A stretch of DNA of 64,000 nucleotides from Chryseobacterium sp. MYb264 (lineage in GTDB: Bacteria > Bacteroidota > Bacteroidia > Flavobacteriales > Weeksellaceae), in assembly GCF_035974275.1 (NCBI RefSeq), contig NZ_CP142422.1, forward strand, positions 3,968,001-4,032,000, read 5' to 3'. Position numbers and translations under genes: made by a program. Below the pieces are notes generated by a model. That model saw nothing but the letters and a program-made list of their open reading frames with translations, was not told the origin of the DNA and made no database searches. Position 1 is the stretch's first letter; each line of letters starts with the position of its first letter. Of this stretch, positions 18,415 through 27,332 are shown piece by piece.

Positions 18415-19518
18415 ATGAAAAAAAATAGAGTATTATACCTTGCAGCAACATCTTTTATGCTGGTAACCCTGACAGGCTGTACAGATAAAAAGCAGGATGA
18501 AAAACCGGAAAGCAAGACCTATTGTCTAAGTCCGGATCTTAAGAAAGAAATTAAACTGACCAAAGTTGAAGTTCTGCCTATTCAGGAAAGCATTACGCTG
18601 ACCGGTGAAGTGGAAAGCAATTCGGATAAAACTGTTCCTTACGTAAGTCTGGTGGATGGAGTGGTGACAGAGACTTATTTTGCACTGGGTGATTTTGTGA
18701 AAAAAGGACAGGTATTGGCTACTGTAAAGTCCACTTCGGTAAATGAAATGCAGGACGATACCCAAACCTTACAGGCACAACTGGGAGTGGCGAAGAGAAA
18801 GCTGTCATCAGTGGAAGCCATGTATAAAGATGATATTGCTTCTCAAAAAGATTTGCAGGAAGCACGCTCTGAAGTTCAGATTCTTGAATCTAATATATCA
18901 AAAACAAGAAAAAATATGCAGCTGTATTCTGCGGGCGGGAGCAATCTTCAGATTAAATCTCCGGCAGACGGATATGTGATTGAAAAAAATATTTCCAACG
19001 GAATGCCTGTGACCACAGGAGGAGAGCAGCTGTTCAAAATTTCCAATCTGGATAAAGTCTGGGTAATGGCCAATGTATATGCTACTAATATGCGTCACGT
19101 TTACGAAAATCAACCAGTAACCGTGAAAACACTGGCATATCCGGATGAAGTTTTTTCAGGAAAGATTGATGTGATCTCTCAGGTTTTTAATGAAACAGAA
19201 AGGGTTTTGAAGGCAAAAATTGTGATGGATAATACCAATATGCACCTGAGACCGGGAATGTCTGCTGATATTGTTCTGCCTGTTAATGCAAAAGATAAAT
19301 CGGCGATGGCAATTCCGCAGAAGGCGCTGATCTTCGATAATAATCAGAGTTATGTTGTAGTGTATAAAAAAGATTGTGATCTGGAAATCAGACCAGTCAC
19401 AGAGGTGGCTTCCAACAGCCAGTATATTTATGTGGAAGGAAATCTTAAGCCGGGAGAAAATGTAATTACTTCCAACGGGCTTCTGATCTATGAAAACCTG
19501 AAAAGCCAATCCAAATAA
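18415..19518 (+). CDS. RND efflux periplasmic adaptor (membrane fusion protein, CzcB/CusB type), lipoprotein
   Basis: The 367-aa protein has lipobox LTGC at ~19-22. It follows the MFP order: a barrel-sandwich half (VSLVDGVVTETYFALGDFVK), an alpha-helical hairpin (~115-165), the second lipoyl half (IKSPADGYVIEKNISNGMPV), a beta-barrel (~200-280) and a membrane-proximal domain (AIPQKALIFDNN). It links the inner-membrane pump to the outer-membrane channel. It lies one base after the TolC gene and 11 bp before the pump gene. Confidence 0.92.
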   Translation: MKKNRVLYLAATSFMLVTLTGCTDKKQDEKPESKTYCLSPDLKKEIKLTKVEVLPIQESITLTGEVESNSDKTVPYVSLVDGVVTETYFALGDFVKKGQVLATVKSTSVNEMQDDTQTLQAQLGVAKRKLSSVEAMYKDDIASQKDLQEARSEVQILESNISKTRKNMQLYSAGGSNLQIKSPADGYVIEKNISNGMPVTTGGEQLFKISNLDKVWVMANVYATNMRHVYENQPVTVKTLAYPDEVFSGKIDVISQVFNETERVLKAKIVMDNTNMHLRPGMSADIVLPVNAKDKSAMAIPQKALIFDNNQSYVVVYKKDCDLEIRPVTEVASNSQYIYVEGNLKPGENVITSNGLLIYENLKSQSK

Positions 19519-19529
19519 GGTAGAAAAGT

Positions 19530-22500
19530 ATGAGAAAATTTGTTCAGAATATTGTTTCCTTTTCCCTAAAGAACTCTCTGATTGTTCTTTTCGGAACCTT
19601 TCTTTTATTGGCAGGCGGAATTTACTCCTACATGCATACCCCGATTGAGGCATTTCCGGATGTGACGAATACGAGGGTAAGGGTGATTACCCAATGGCCT
19701 GGAAGAAGTGCTGAGGAAATAGAGAAATTTGTTACCCTTCCGATTTCTAAGGAGATGAATACGATCCCCAATAAAACATCGGTTCGATCCATCTCGCTAT
19801 TCGGATTATCGGTGGTGACCGTTATTTTTGATGATCATGTGGATGATTTTTATGCCCAGCAATATGCTTCCAACCGACTCGGAAATGTAGAGCTGCCCAA
19901 CGGAGCTGATTATAGCATTGAACCGCCCTCAGGAGCTACAGGAGAAATTTACCGATATATTATTAAAAGTAAACTGCCGATCAAGGAAGTAACCTCTGTT
20001 CAGGACTGGGTGATTGAAAGAGAACTTCTCGCTGTGCCGGGAGTGGCGGATGTGGTGAGTTTCGGAGGGGAGGAAAAAACCTATGAGATCAAGATCAATC
20101 CTACAGAGCTGCAAAATTATGACCTTTCTCCTTTGGATGTATATGAAGCAGTATCCAAAAGTAATATTAATGTTGGGGGAGATGTTGTATCCAAAGGTGA
20201 TCAGGCGTATGTTGTCCGTGGTATCGGATTGCTGGAAAGTAAGGAGGATATTGAGAATATTCAGATTGAGGTAAAAGGATCTACTCCGATTTTGGTCAAG
20301 CATGTTGCTGAAGTCAAAGTTTCGGCAAAACCGAGATTGGGACAGGTAGGATACAATAAGGAAAATGATGTGGTGGAAGGTATTGTCATTATGCTTCGTG
20401 GAGAAAATCCAAGTGAAGTGATCGGAAGGCTGAAAGACCGTATTTCAGAACTTAATGGCGGTGAATTGCCGGGTGATATACAGATTGTACCAATCATCGA
20501 CCGTACTGAGCTTGTGAATACTACGGTTCACACGGTTTCAAAAAATTTGGTGGAAGGGGTTATTCTGGTTTCTATTATTGTATTTATATTTTTATACAAC
20601 TGGAAAACCACTTTCATTGTGGCTTCCGTGATCCCTCTGGCCTTCCTGTTTGCGATTATTATGCTTAAAATTCAGGGGCTGCCCGCCAATCTTATATCCA
20701 TGGGGGCATTAGATTTCGGACTGTTGCTCGAAGGAACCCTCGTCATCGTAGAACACGTTTTTGTCGCCCTCGAACATAAATCGAAGGAAGTAGGACTCAA
20801 GCGTTTCAATAAAATGTCTAAACTGGGCATCATTAAGAAAAGCGCAGGAAGCGTGGCAAGCTATATTTTCTTTGCCTTGTTGATTTTAATTGTTGCCTTA
20901 ATGCCCATTTTCTCATTCCAGAAAGTAGAAGGGAAGATGTTTTCACCCTTGGCATTTACTTTAGGATATGCATTATTAGGATCGTTAATTCTAAGCTTAA
21001 CCTATGTTCCGGCGATGTGTAAATTGTTATTAACTAAAAATATTGAAGAGAAAGAAAATTTTATTTCAAGGTTTTTCAGAGTTAATATTTATAGAATTTA
21101 TGAATTCAGCTACCGTCATAAAAAAGGATTTATGATTGGTTTCGGAGCTTTATTGGCACTTTGTGCTTGGAGATTTTCAAATTACGGTTCTGAATTTTTA
21201 CCTAAATTAAATGAAGGTGCCATCTATGTCCGTGCTACCTTACCCAATAGTGTGAATCTTGATGAATCAGTGAGGCTGACCAAAGAAATGAAGGGAATTC
21301 TGATGAAATATGACGAAGTGAAATTCGTGATGACCCAAACTGGTCGTCCGAATGACGGAACAGATCCCACCGGATTTTTTAATATAGAATTCAATATTCA
21401 GCTGAAACCGGAAGATGAATGGAAAAAGAAGATCTCCAAAGATGAGCTTCTGGAAGAAATGAGGGTCTCTCTGGAAAGGTATCCCGGAATTAACTTCGGA
21501 TTCAGCCAGCCTATTCAGGATAATGTGGAAGAATATGTGGCTGGGGTAAAAGCACCTTTGGTGATCAAAATTTTTGGAAATGATCTTTTTGAGCTTGAAA
21601 AATATGCCAATCAGGTGGCAACTTCCATTAAAACCGTTCCTGGAATTTCGGATGTGAATGTATTTAAAAATATTGGACTTCCGGAACTGAGAATTCAGCT
21701 TCATGATTCAAAAATGGCAAAATATGGCGTATCAACAGCGGATGCCCAGGCGGTGATCGAAATGACGATAGGCGGACAGGCAGCGACCAGGTTTTATGAA
21801 GAGGAAAGAATGTTTGACGTCATGCTGAGGTTTGAAAAAGACTATCGTGATACGCCTGAAAAAATAGGAAACATATTGATTCCGACTGCGGATAACAAAA
21901 AAGTTCCCCTTAAGGAGATCGCTACGATTGATTATCATACCGGGCCGTCATTTATTTACCGCGAAGGAAACAGCCGGTATATCGGTGTCGGTTTTAATAT
22001 CGAAGGCCGTGACCTCGGAAGCACTATTGAAGAGGCAAAGGCAAAAGTAGCAAAGGATGTTCATCTTCCTAAAAAGCATAAAATGACTTGGGCTGGAGAA
22101 TTTGAAAGTAAAGAAAGAGCCGGAAAACAGCTGGCGATGGTGGTTCCTATTTCATTGGTGCTGATTCTGATGTTGCTGTACTTCAACTTCGGGAATATGA
22201 AAGACACGCTGATTTCTTCCATTACACTGGCGTTTGCCTTTATCGGGGGATTTATGTCGCTGTGGTTTACAGGAACGATTTTCGGCATTTCTGCGGGAAT
22301 CGGGTTTATTATTCTCTTCGGGGTGGCGACTATTGATGGTATCGTGCTGATCGGGGTGATGAAAGAAAATCTTCTGAATAAAATACCACTCAGGGAGGCT
22401 ATTGCTGATGGCGTAAAAAGCAGGATTCGTCCGGTGATCATGATTGCGCTGATGGGATCAATGGGGCTTTTACCTGCCGCCATGTCCAACGGAATGGGTT

Positions 22501-22628
22501 CTGAAATTCAAAAGCCGCTCGCTATTATGATCGTGGGAGGGTTGATCATCTGTATGTTGCTTTCCTTCACCATTCTGCCGACTGTATTTTACTATGCGTA
22601 TCGCAAAAAATATAAAGAAACGGCGTAA
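19530..22628 (+). CDS. Heavy-metal efflux RND transporter (CzcA/CusA type)
   Basis: The 1032-aa inner-membrane proton antiporter is full length. TM1 is at ~13-31, followed by a large periplasmic loop, TM2-6 at ~335-500, a second loop and TM8-12 at ~865-1020. In TM4, D395-F-G…E401…E408 reproduces the spacing of the CzcA proton-relay residues D402, D408 and E415. This favours the divalent-cation (HME) subgroup over the Cu/Ag CusA type, but the metal is not proven. It is the last gene of a three-gene operon downstream of a two-component system and ends at a bidirectional terminator. Confidence 0.93.
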   Translation: MRKFVQNIVSFSLKNSLIVLFGTFLLLAGGIYSYMHTPIEAFPDVTNTRVRVITQWPGRSAEEIEKFVTLPISKEMNTIPNKTSVRSISLFGLSVVTVIFDDHVDDFYAQQYASNRLGNVELPNGADYSIEPPSGATGEIYRYIIKSKLPIKEVTSVQDWVIERELLAVPGVADVVSFGGEEKTYEIKINPTELQNYDLSPLDVYEAVSKSNINVGGDVVSKGDQAYVVRGIGLLESKEDIENIQIEVKGSTPILVKHVAEVKVSAKPRLGQVGYNKENDVVEGIVIMLRGENPSEVIGRLKDRISELNGGELPGDIQIVPIIDRTELVNTTVHTVSKNLVEGVILVSIIVFIFLYNWKTTFIVASVIPLAFLFAIIMLKIQGLPANLISMGALDFGLLLEGTLVIVEHVFVALEHKSKEVGLKRFNKMSKLGIIKKSAGSVASYIFFALLILIVALMPIFSFQKVEGKMFSPLAFTLGYALLGSLILSLTYVPAMCKLLLTKNIEEKENFISRFFRVNIYRIYEFSYRHKKGFMIGFGALLALCAWRFSNYGSEFLPKLNEGAIYVRATLPNSVNLDESVRLTKEMKGILMKYDEVKFVMTQTGRPNDGTDPTGFFNIEFNIQLKPEDEWKKKISKDELLEEMRVSLERYPGINFGFSQPIQDNVEEYVAGVKAPLVIKIFGNDLFELEKYANQVATSIKTVPGISDVNVFKNIGLPELRIQLHDSKMAKYGVSTADAQAVIEMTIGGQAATRFYEEERMFDVMLRFEKDYRDTPEKIGNILIPTADNKKVPLKEIATIDYHTGPSFIYREGNSRYIGVGFNIEGRDLGSTIEEAKAKVAKDVHLPKKHKMTWAGEFESKERAGKQLAMVVPISLVLILMLLYFNFGNMKDTLISSITLAFAFIGGFMSLWFTGTIFGISAGIGFIILFGVATIDGIVLIGVMKENLLNKIPLREAIADGVKSRIRPVIMIALMGSMGLLPAAMSNGMGSEIQKPLAIMIVGGLIICMLLSFTILPTVFYYAYRKKYKETA

Positions 22629-22683
22629 TATCAATACAAATAATATCTTACTATATTATTCTTTCAACGGGTTTTTACCCACA

Positions 22684-22713
22684 AAAGTGAGCCATTTGGC
22701 TCACTTTATTTTT
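22684..22713. terminator. Bidirectional terminator between the efflux operon and the GG-leader gene
   Basis: AAAGTGAGCC (22684-22693) pairs with GGCTCACTTT (22698-22707) around the loop ATTT. A T-rich tail follows on the plus strand. Confidence 0.85.
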
Positions 22714-22717
22714 TTAT

Positions 22718-22969
22718 TTAAGGAAGTATCGCAGGCTCCGGAAGGGGCTCAAGAACGGGCGGTTGGCAGAAGCCGGTGTATATGATGCATGTCCCGCCCA
22801 TACACATATAGCCTGTCATAGAAGTTGATCCGTCGGGGCACATGATAAGCGCTTCGCCATAGCGACTGCATTCTCTGTCGGAATAACATTCCAAAGCGGG
22901 ATATAAAGTTCCACCGAATACGTTTTTAAGATCTTTTCTTGAAAGATTTTTTAATTGATTGTTTTTCAT
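22718..22969 (-). CDS. GG-leader, cysteine-rich secreted peptide (bacteriocin-like)
   Basis: This 83-aa precursor has a leader MKNNQLKNLSRKDLKNVFGG typical of double-glycine peptides cleaved by C39-type ABC transporters. Cleavage after G20 would release 63 residues with six cysteines (CYSDREC, MCPDG, YMCMGGTC, GFC) and a proline-rich tail (QPPVLEPLPEPAILP). Six cysteines could form three disulfides. Similar GG-leader peptides are common in Chryseobacterium and often annotated bacteriocin-like. No export or immunity gene lies nearby. Activity is unknown. Confidence 0.75.
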   Translation of the reverse strand: MKNNQLKNLSRKDLKNVFGGTLYPALECYSDRECSRYGEALIMCPDGSTSMTGYMCMGGTCIIYTGFCQPPVLEPLPEPAILP

Positions 22970-22996
22970 GGTATTATTTTTTGATTTGTTGTGAGA

Positions 22997-23004
22997 TAAA
23001 GATA
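22997..23004 (-). promoter_or_regulatory. Candidate -7 element for the GG-leader gene
   Basis: On the minus strand this reads TATCTTTA, 28 bp before the ATG at 22969. The -33 box is not clear. Confidence 0.4.
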
Positions 23005-23048
23005 TGGATTTTTTTGCAATCGTTTGAAATTTAATAATTTATAAAAAT

Positions 23049-23080
23049 AAAAAAGACTGCCTTTAAAAGACAGCCTTTTT
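23049..23080 (-). terminator. Terminator of the YCII lipoprotein gene
   Basis: On the minus strand GGCTGTCTTT pairs with AAAGGCAGTC through two G-U pairs and is followed by a T-run. Confidence 0.7.
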
Positions 23081-23104
23081 ATATATTTGTTATTAAATGA
23101 AAAT

Positions 23105-23626
23105 CTAAGGATTCTCTTTTGAAATTTCTTTATGATGTTCCAAATACAGAGGCAGTGCCGCCGAGCCATACCAAGGGAAAATTTCATAGCTAAAAACTCC
23201 GGCTTGTACAGCGGGATCGGTTTTCACCCATTGCTCCGCTTCCTCTTTTGATTTGGTATTAAAAATAAACATCCCGCGGTAATTTTCCTTATTCTTATCT
23301 AAAAAAGGTCCTGCGACAATTATTTTTCCTTCATCTGCCAATTTTCCTATATTAGTCATATGACCGCTCATCAGTTCACTCATTTTGGTCTTGTCCTCAA
23401 TTTTGGTTGCTCCAGTTGTCAGCATAACAATGGTGTACGCTTTCATTCCGTATTTGTCGGCTCCGAGCTTTGTAGCGAGTTTTTCATTAAATGAAGTTGG
23501 TGCATCGGCTGTGATACTAGCCTGCGATGAGGTTCCCGGCTTTCCATTTTTTCCATCTTTTCCTTTGGTAGTAATACATGAAGAGAGAAAAGAGGTGAGT
23601 AGGATGAATAGCAGTATTTTTTGCAT
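23105..23626 (-). CDS. Lipoprotein with a YCII-like domain
   Basis: The 173-aa protein has lipobox LSSC (~14-17) and a short collagen-like Gly-rich spacer (GKDGKNGKPG). A YCII-related alpha/beta domain follows (~60-150: YTIVMLTTG…HMTNIGKLADEGKIIVAGPF…AEQWVKTDPAVQAGVFSYEI). The YCII fold resembles muconolactone isomerase; the conserved H in GHM and the D in KTDP are present. An exported version is unusual because YCII proteins are mostly cytosolic. It starts 4 bp past the pncB stop, so it belongs to the pncB operon. Confidence 0.8.
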   Translation of the reverse strand: MQKILLFILLTSFLSSCITTKGKDGKNGKPGTSSQASITADAPTSFNEKLATKLGADKYGMKAYTIVMLTTGATKIEDKTKMSELMSGHMTNIGKLADEGKIIVAGPFLDKNKENYRGMFIFNTKSKEEAEQWVKTDPAVQAGVFSYEIFPWYGSAALPLYLEHHKEISKENP

Positions 23627-23630
23627 CGGT

Positions 23631-24809
23631 TTAATCTTTTATCGCTAAAAATTCTTTGGCGAGTTCAATCATTTTAGGATCTCCGGTGTATTTTCCGTGT
23701 TCATCAGATAATTTTACGGTTGGAATCCATTCTTTATTCGGAGCCTGAACACCGATTAATTTCATTACAATATTCATTGGTTTTAAACCTACATCATTCG
23801 TTAAATTGGTTCCGATTCCGAAAGAAACCCCAATTTTTCCTTTACAGTAATTTGTAATTTCCTCTACTTTTTCAAGATTTAAAGCATCAGAGAAAATAAT
23901 GTATTTAAATAAAGGATTGATACCGTGTTTTTCATAATGAGCAATTGTTTTATCAGCAAATTCCAAAGGATCTCCGCTGTCATGACGAACGCCATCGAAA
24001 AGTTTGGCAAACTTTTTATCAAACTGGCGGAAGAAAACATCTGTTGTATAGGTATCAGAAAGGGCAACTCCCAAATCACCTCTGTAAACATCTACCCAAT
24101 GTTCAAGTGCCAATTCATTCGCCATTTTAAAGCCATATTCCGCAGCATGGAACATAAACCATTCGTGAGCGTGAGTCCCGATAGGCTTTACTCCATACTT
24201 CATTGCAAAATGTACGTTGGAGCTTCCGATAAATGTATTTTCTTTATTTTGAGTTAAAGCTTCCATGACCAGATTCTGTACTTTATAAGAATGTCTTCTT
24301 CGGGTTCCGAATTCGGCGAAGTTGACACCCAATTTGGTTAAAGACTCTGCTTTCTCAAGGGTTTTGTTCATTACCACTCCGTTGGAATCTCTTTCCATGT
24401 GCTTCATCTCATAATGAAGTTCGCTGATTAAAGCTAATAAAGGGACTTCCCAAAGAATAGTTCTGTACCAGAGCCCCTCAACGGTAACGGAAAGTTCAGT
24501 TCCTTCCTGATGAATTTTTACTTCAGATGGATCATAATGATATCCTTCCAGAAAATCAAGATAGGGGAGGTCTATGTAAGGGCAGGTTCTTGCCATGAAT
24601 TTTTTTTCATCTTTGGTCAGTTTCAGTTCTGCCATTTTATTGACTGCTTCTCTCAGAGCAGTATCAAAACCTTCGGGAAACTGATGTTTTCCTCTGTTGA
24701 TGAATTCGTATTTCACAATAGAGCTAGGAAATAATTTCACCACCGCATTCTGCATTGTGATTTTATAAAAATCGTTGTCTAAGATAGAGTTTAATCGTAC
24801 GTCGTGCAT
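23631..24809 (-). CDS. pncB: Nicotinate phosphoribosyltransferase
   Basis: PncB makes nicotinate mononucleotide from nicotinate and PRPP with ATP hydrolysis, the entry step of NAD salvage. The protein is 392 aa from the ATG at 24809. Motifs include ILDNDFYKITMQNAV at the N-terminus, FAEFGTRRRHSYKVQ with the His that is phosphorylated in this family, FDGVRHDSGDP, and GIGTNLTND near the end. A TTG at 24830 in the same frame overlaps the -7 promoter element and is rejected as the start. The YCII lipoprotein follows directly. Confidence 0.95.
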   Translation of the reverse strand: MHDVRLNSILDNDFYKITMQNAVVKLFPSSIVKYEFINRGKHQFPEGFDTALREAVNKMAELKLTKDEKKFMARTCPYIDLPYLDFLEGYHYDPSEVKIHQEGTELSVTVEGLWYRTILWEVPLLALISELHYEMKHMERDSNGVVMNKTLEKAESLTKLGVNFAEFGTRRRHSYKVQNLVMEALTQNKENTFIGSSNVHFAMKYGVKPIGTHAHEWFMFHAAEYGFKMANELALEHWVDVYRGDLGVALSDTYTTDVFFRQFDKKFAKLFDGVRHDSGDPLEFADKTIAHYEKHGINPLFKYIIFSDALNLEKVEEITNYCKGKIGVSFGIGTNLTNDVGLKPMNIVMKLIGVQAPNKEWIPTVKLSDEHGKYTGDPKMIELAKEFLAIKD

Positions 24810-24827
24810 AATTGTGTAATTTATACG

Positions 24828-24835
24828 CAAATTTA
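24828..24835 (-). promoter_or_regulatory. -7 element of pncB
   Basis: On the minus strand this reads TAAATTTG, matching TAnnTTTG, 18 bp before the ATG at 24809. Confidence 0.5.
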
Positions 24836-24848
24836 ATCATTAAAAATA

Positions 24849-24873
24849 AAATCACCTAAATGTAAGGTGATTT
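24849..24873 (-). terminator. Terminator of dps
   Basis: AAATCACCT (24849-24857) pairs with AGGTGATTT (24865-24873). It lies 30 bp beyond the dps stop, and a T-rich tail follows on the minus strand. Confidence 0.75.
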
Positions 24874-24902
24874 TTTTAATATTTTCTGATAATTTTTTAT
24901 AA

Positions 24903-25379
24903 TTACTTGCCTAGATAAGAATTGTACATCCAGACTTCTTTTTCCTGTTCTGTGATATAGTCGCTCATCTGGGAGTTGGTTCCCTCATCACCTGCTTTAT
25001 CTGTAATGTCTAAAAGCTCTCTTTGTAAATCAATAACGACCTTGAAAGAATTCAAAATAATCTCTACACTTTTATTGCCATCGCTCACTTCTTTGCTTTC
25101 TTTAATGGTTGCCACTTTCAGATAATCAGAATAATTATGAGCCGGAGTTGCTCCCAAGGTTAAAATTCTTTCTGCGATCTCATCAATTTTTAAAACTAAA
25201 CTGTTGTATAATTCCTCAAATTTTGGATGCAAAGTAAAGAATTGCTCTCCTTTAATGTTCCAGTGAGAACCTCTTGTATTTTGATAGAACACAGAATAAT
25301 TAGCCAATAAAATGTTCAGCTTTTCTGCAATGTTTTTACAATCGGCTTCCTGTAGCCCGATAATGCTCGCGTTTTTCAT
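24903..25379 (-). CDS. dps: Dps-family ferritin-like DNA-protection protein
   Basis: The 158-aa protein forms a four-helix-bundle dodecamer that oxidises and stores iron and protects DNA in starvation or oxidative stress. The intersubunit ferroxidase motif is visible: N-T-R-G-S-H-W-N at ~35-42, then HPKFEELYNSLVLKIDEIAERI with conserved His, Asp and Glu. It has its own terminator. A degraded copy of its first ~25 codons lies at 27245-27319, the trace of a tandem duplication. Confidence 0.95.
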   Translation of the reverse strand: MKNASIIGLQEADCKNIAEKLNILLANYSVFYQNTRGSHWNIKGEQFFTLHPKFEELYNSLVLKIDEIAERILTLGATPAHNYSDYLKVATIKESKEVSDGNKSVEIILNSFKVVIDLQRELLDITDKAGDEGTNSQMSDYITEQEKEVWMYNSYLGK

Positions 25380-25521
25380 AAGTTTATTATTTAATTATGT
25401 ACTATTTGAAGGAAATATCATGCCGAAATAAGCGTAGCATTATAGATGATAACTATGACCCAATTTTTTTAATTAATTTAAATAAGTTTGCTTAATATTG
25501 CGGGATTAAAGATTAAATACT

Positions 25522-26892
25522 ATGATGAAGTATAAAATATTGTCTGTTATTATTTTAGTTATCTACTTTTTTCAGACGTTATTTGTTTCGTATGGAGGAG
25601 TAGGATCTGACAGCCTTTCGTATTTCGGGATTGCCTCAGATCTTCCAAAACCTCAGACGGATCTTTTTCCCTTGGGCTATCCTTTTTTACTCCGGATGGC
25701 TCATTTTTTCACGAAGGATTATTTTTGGGCTTCAAAGCTACTTAACTTCATTTTTACAGGAACAATCCTGTTGTTTTCGTGGCAAAAGAAATTTTATTTT
25801 CGGGAGACTGTTCTTCTGTTTACTGGGAAGACTTTTTATTTTGTCTTTTTTGGTGCAATGTCCGAGGCTCCTTTTATTTTCTTCATGTATTTCTTATTCT
25901 ATTTCTTACACGAGATATTCTCCGGGAAAAAAAATCTTTACTTGAATGCTTTAGGTGGTTCTTTGGTATTGCTTTGTATGTTCGCATCAAGATATTCAGG
26001 GATTTACATTTATCTGTCTATCCTGCTTTTCACTATTCTGACGTTTTTTAAATTGAAAGATAAGGCTTATTTTAAAGCGTTATTGTTTTTCTTGGTCGTT
26101 TCGGGAGTAGAGATTGGTGGGTACTTGTTATTTAATTATCTATATTTTGGAAGTTTTACAGGAGAAAATTTAAGAGGAAAACCTGTTTTTGTATCCTATA
26201 TATATGTAGTAAGAGATTTTCTGGGTTTGGCGAATGCTGTAGATCCGTTTATTGGGATAAAGCCTGCTTCCAATAGTTGGGGAAGTATTGCTTTTCAGTG
26301 TATTGTTTTTATATTGGACGTATTTATATTATTATATTTAATTAAATACTATAAAAAAGCAAAAGAGACATCATTGCATTATTTTCATATTCTGCTTTGG
26401 ACTATGGCCGCGGTATATGGTGTTGCGGTAATGATATCGGGGTATTTCCAACAGATTGAAGAAATGGGAGTTCGGCTGATGGCGGCTTCCAATGTTTGTT
26501 TATTCTTTTCGTTTCTTATTTTGTATTTCCAGAGAAATTCGTCAGATAAAATGGTATGGAGGGTCAGTTGTTTCTTTTTTATTTTTCTTGTAATTTATGG
26601 AATGAAAGATCCTGGAAATTATTTGGCCAATAAAAAGCAGATAGAACCTCAAATGTCAAAATTTAAAGACAAAACTTATCTTTATAATGATGAAAAGAAT
26701 CTTGTGACTACAGCAACGTATCATTTCCCTATCATTAACCGGTCTTTTAAATATAACCACACGAACAGTCAGAAAGGAAAGCTTAAAGAAAGTATTGCCG
26801 GAACACTGAATCCTCAGATAAAATGGGTGAAATATGATACGGTGAAAGACAGATCTAAAGTTTTATATACTTCACAGTTAAATTTTGATTAA
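25522..26892 (+). CDS. Multi-pass membrane protein, GT-C glycosyltransferase-like, copy 1
   Basis: The 456-aa protein has about ten hydrophobic segments. A first extracytoplasmic loop carries acidic residues just after TM1 (GGVGSDSLSYFGIASDLP), the layout of GT-C enzymes such as the PMT/ArnT/GT39 group, which use lipid-linked sugars. No catalysis is proven. A soluble tail ends …KYDTVKDRSKVLYTSQ. It is clearly paralogous to the gene at 28927; the ends match closely. ATG 25525 is an alternative start. It is divergent from dps. Confidence 0.7.
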   Translation: MMKYKILSVIILVIYFFQTLFVSYGGVGSDSLSYFGIASDLPKPQTDLFPLGYPFLLRMAHFFTKDYFWASKLLNFIFTGTILLFSWQKKFYFRETVLLFTGKTFYFVFFGAMSEAPFIFFMYFLFYFLHEIFSGKKNLYLNALGGSLVLLCMFASRYSGIYIYLSILLFTILTFFKLKDKAYFKALLFFLVVSGVEIGGYLLFNYLYFGSFTGENLRGKPVFVSYIYVVRDFLGLANAVDPFIGIKPASNSWGSIAFQCIVFILDVFILLYLIKYYKKAKETSLHYFHILLWTMAAVYGVAVMISGYFQQIEEMGVRLMAASNVCLFFSFLILYFQRNSSDKMVWRVSCFFFIFLVIYGMKDPGNYLANKKQIEPQMSKFKDKTYLYNDEKNLVTTATYHFPIINRSFKYNHTNSQKGKLKESIAGTLNPQIKWVKYDTVKDRSKVLYTSQLNFD

Positions 26893-27003
26893 TAACCTGA
26901 GTTCGATTAAAATCAATAATTAAAAATTCTGATTTTGTGATTGTTAAGGTCTTTTAATAGCGTTGGTATTCAGCCTGATGATAAAATTTCAAATCGAATG
27001 GGA

Positions 27004-27040
27004 GCTTTAACCGAAACTGATTATCAATTTCAGTTAAAGC
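27004..27040. repeat. Stem-loop in the space between copy 1 and the IS
   Basis: GCTTTAAC (27004-27011) pairs with GTTAAAGC (27033-27040), with further partial pairing inside. The 26893-27244 space holds this hairpin and a 'GACGGGCTGAAGTCCGCTCC' segment. A short 81-codon frame here has no protein-like features and is not called. Confidence 0.4.
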
Positions 27041-27244
27041 CTCTAAGAGTCTCATCTTTTTCAGACGGGCTGAAGTCCGCTCCTATTGATCTTTGTCTTG
27101 TGCTCAATCTTGTCTGCTGGGGTTGTTGGCATAAAAATCGTGTAAACTTTCATTACGTATTTGTCTGTGCTCAATTTTGTAGCTGATTCCTGGTTAAATT
27201 CTGTTTTTTACTTTGTCATTTCAACTGTAGCGAAAAAAGCATAC

Positions 27245-27319
27245 TAATAAAATGTTCAGCTTCTCTGCAATGTTTTTACAATCGGATTCCTGTAGGCCGG
27301 TCATGCTCGCGTTTTTCAT
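27245..27319 (-). pseudogene. dps remnant (first ~25 codons)
   Basis: On the minus strand the frame reads MKNASMTGLQESDCKNIAEK and continues NIL before it breaks off. This differs from the intact dps N-terminus at only a few residues. The DNA aligns to 25305-25379 at a constant offset of 1940 bp. It is the broken partner of a tandem duplication; the IS sits 13 bp upstream of its ATG. Confidence 0.85.
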
Positions 27320-27332
27320 CAATTTACTATTT

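Noticed and set aside
26941..27186. 81-codon frame downstream of the first GT-C-like gene
   Set aside because: It crosses a stem-loop and repeat-like sequence, has an unnatural composition and no homologous frame in the duplicated unit.
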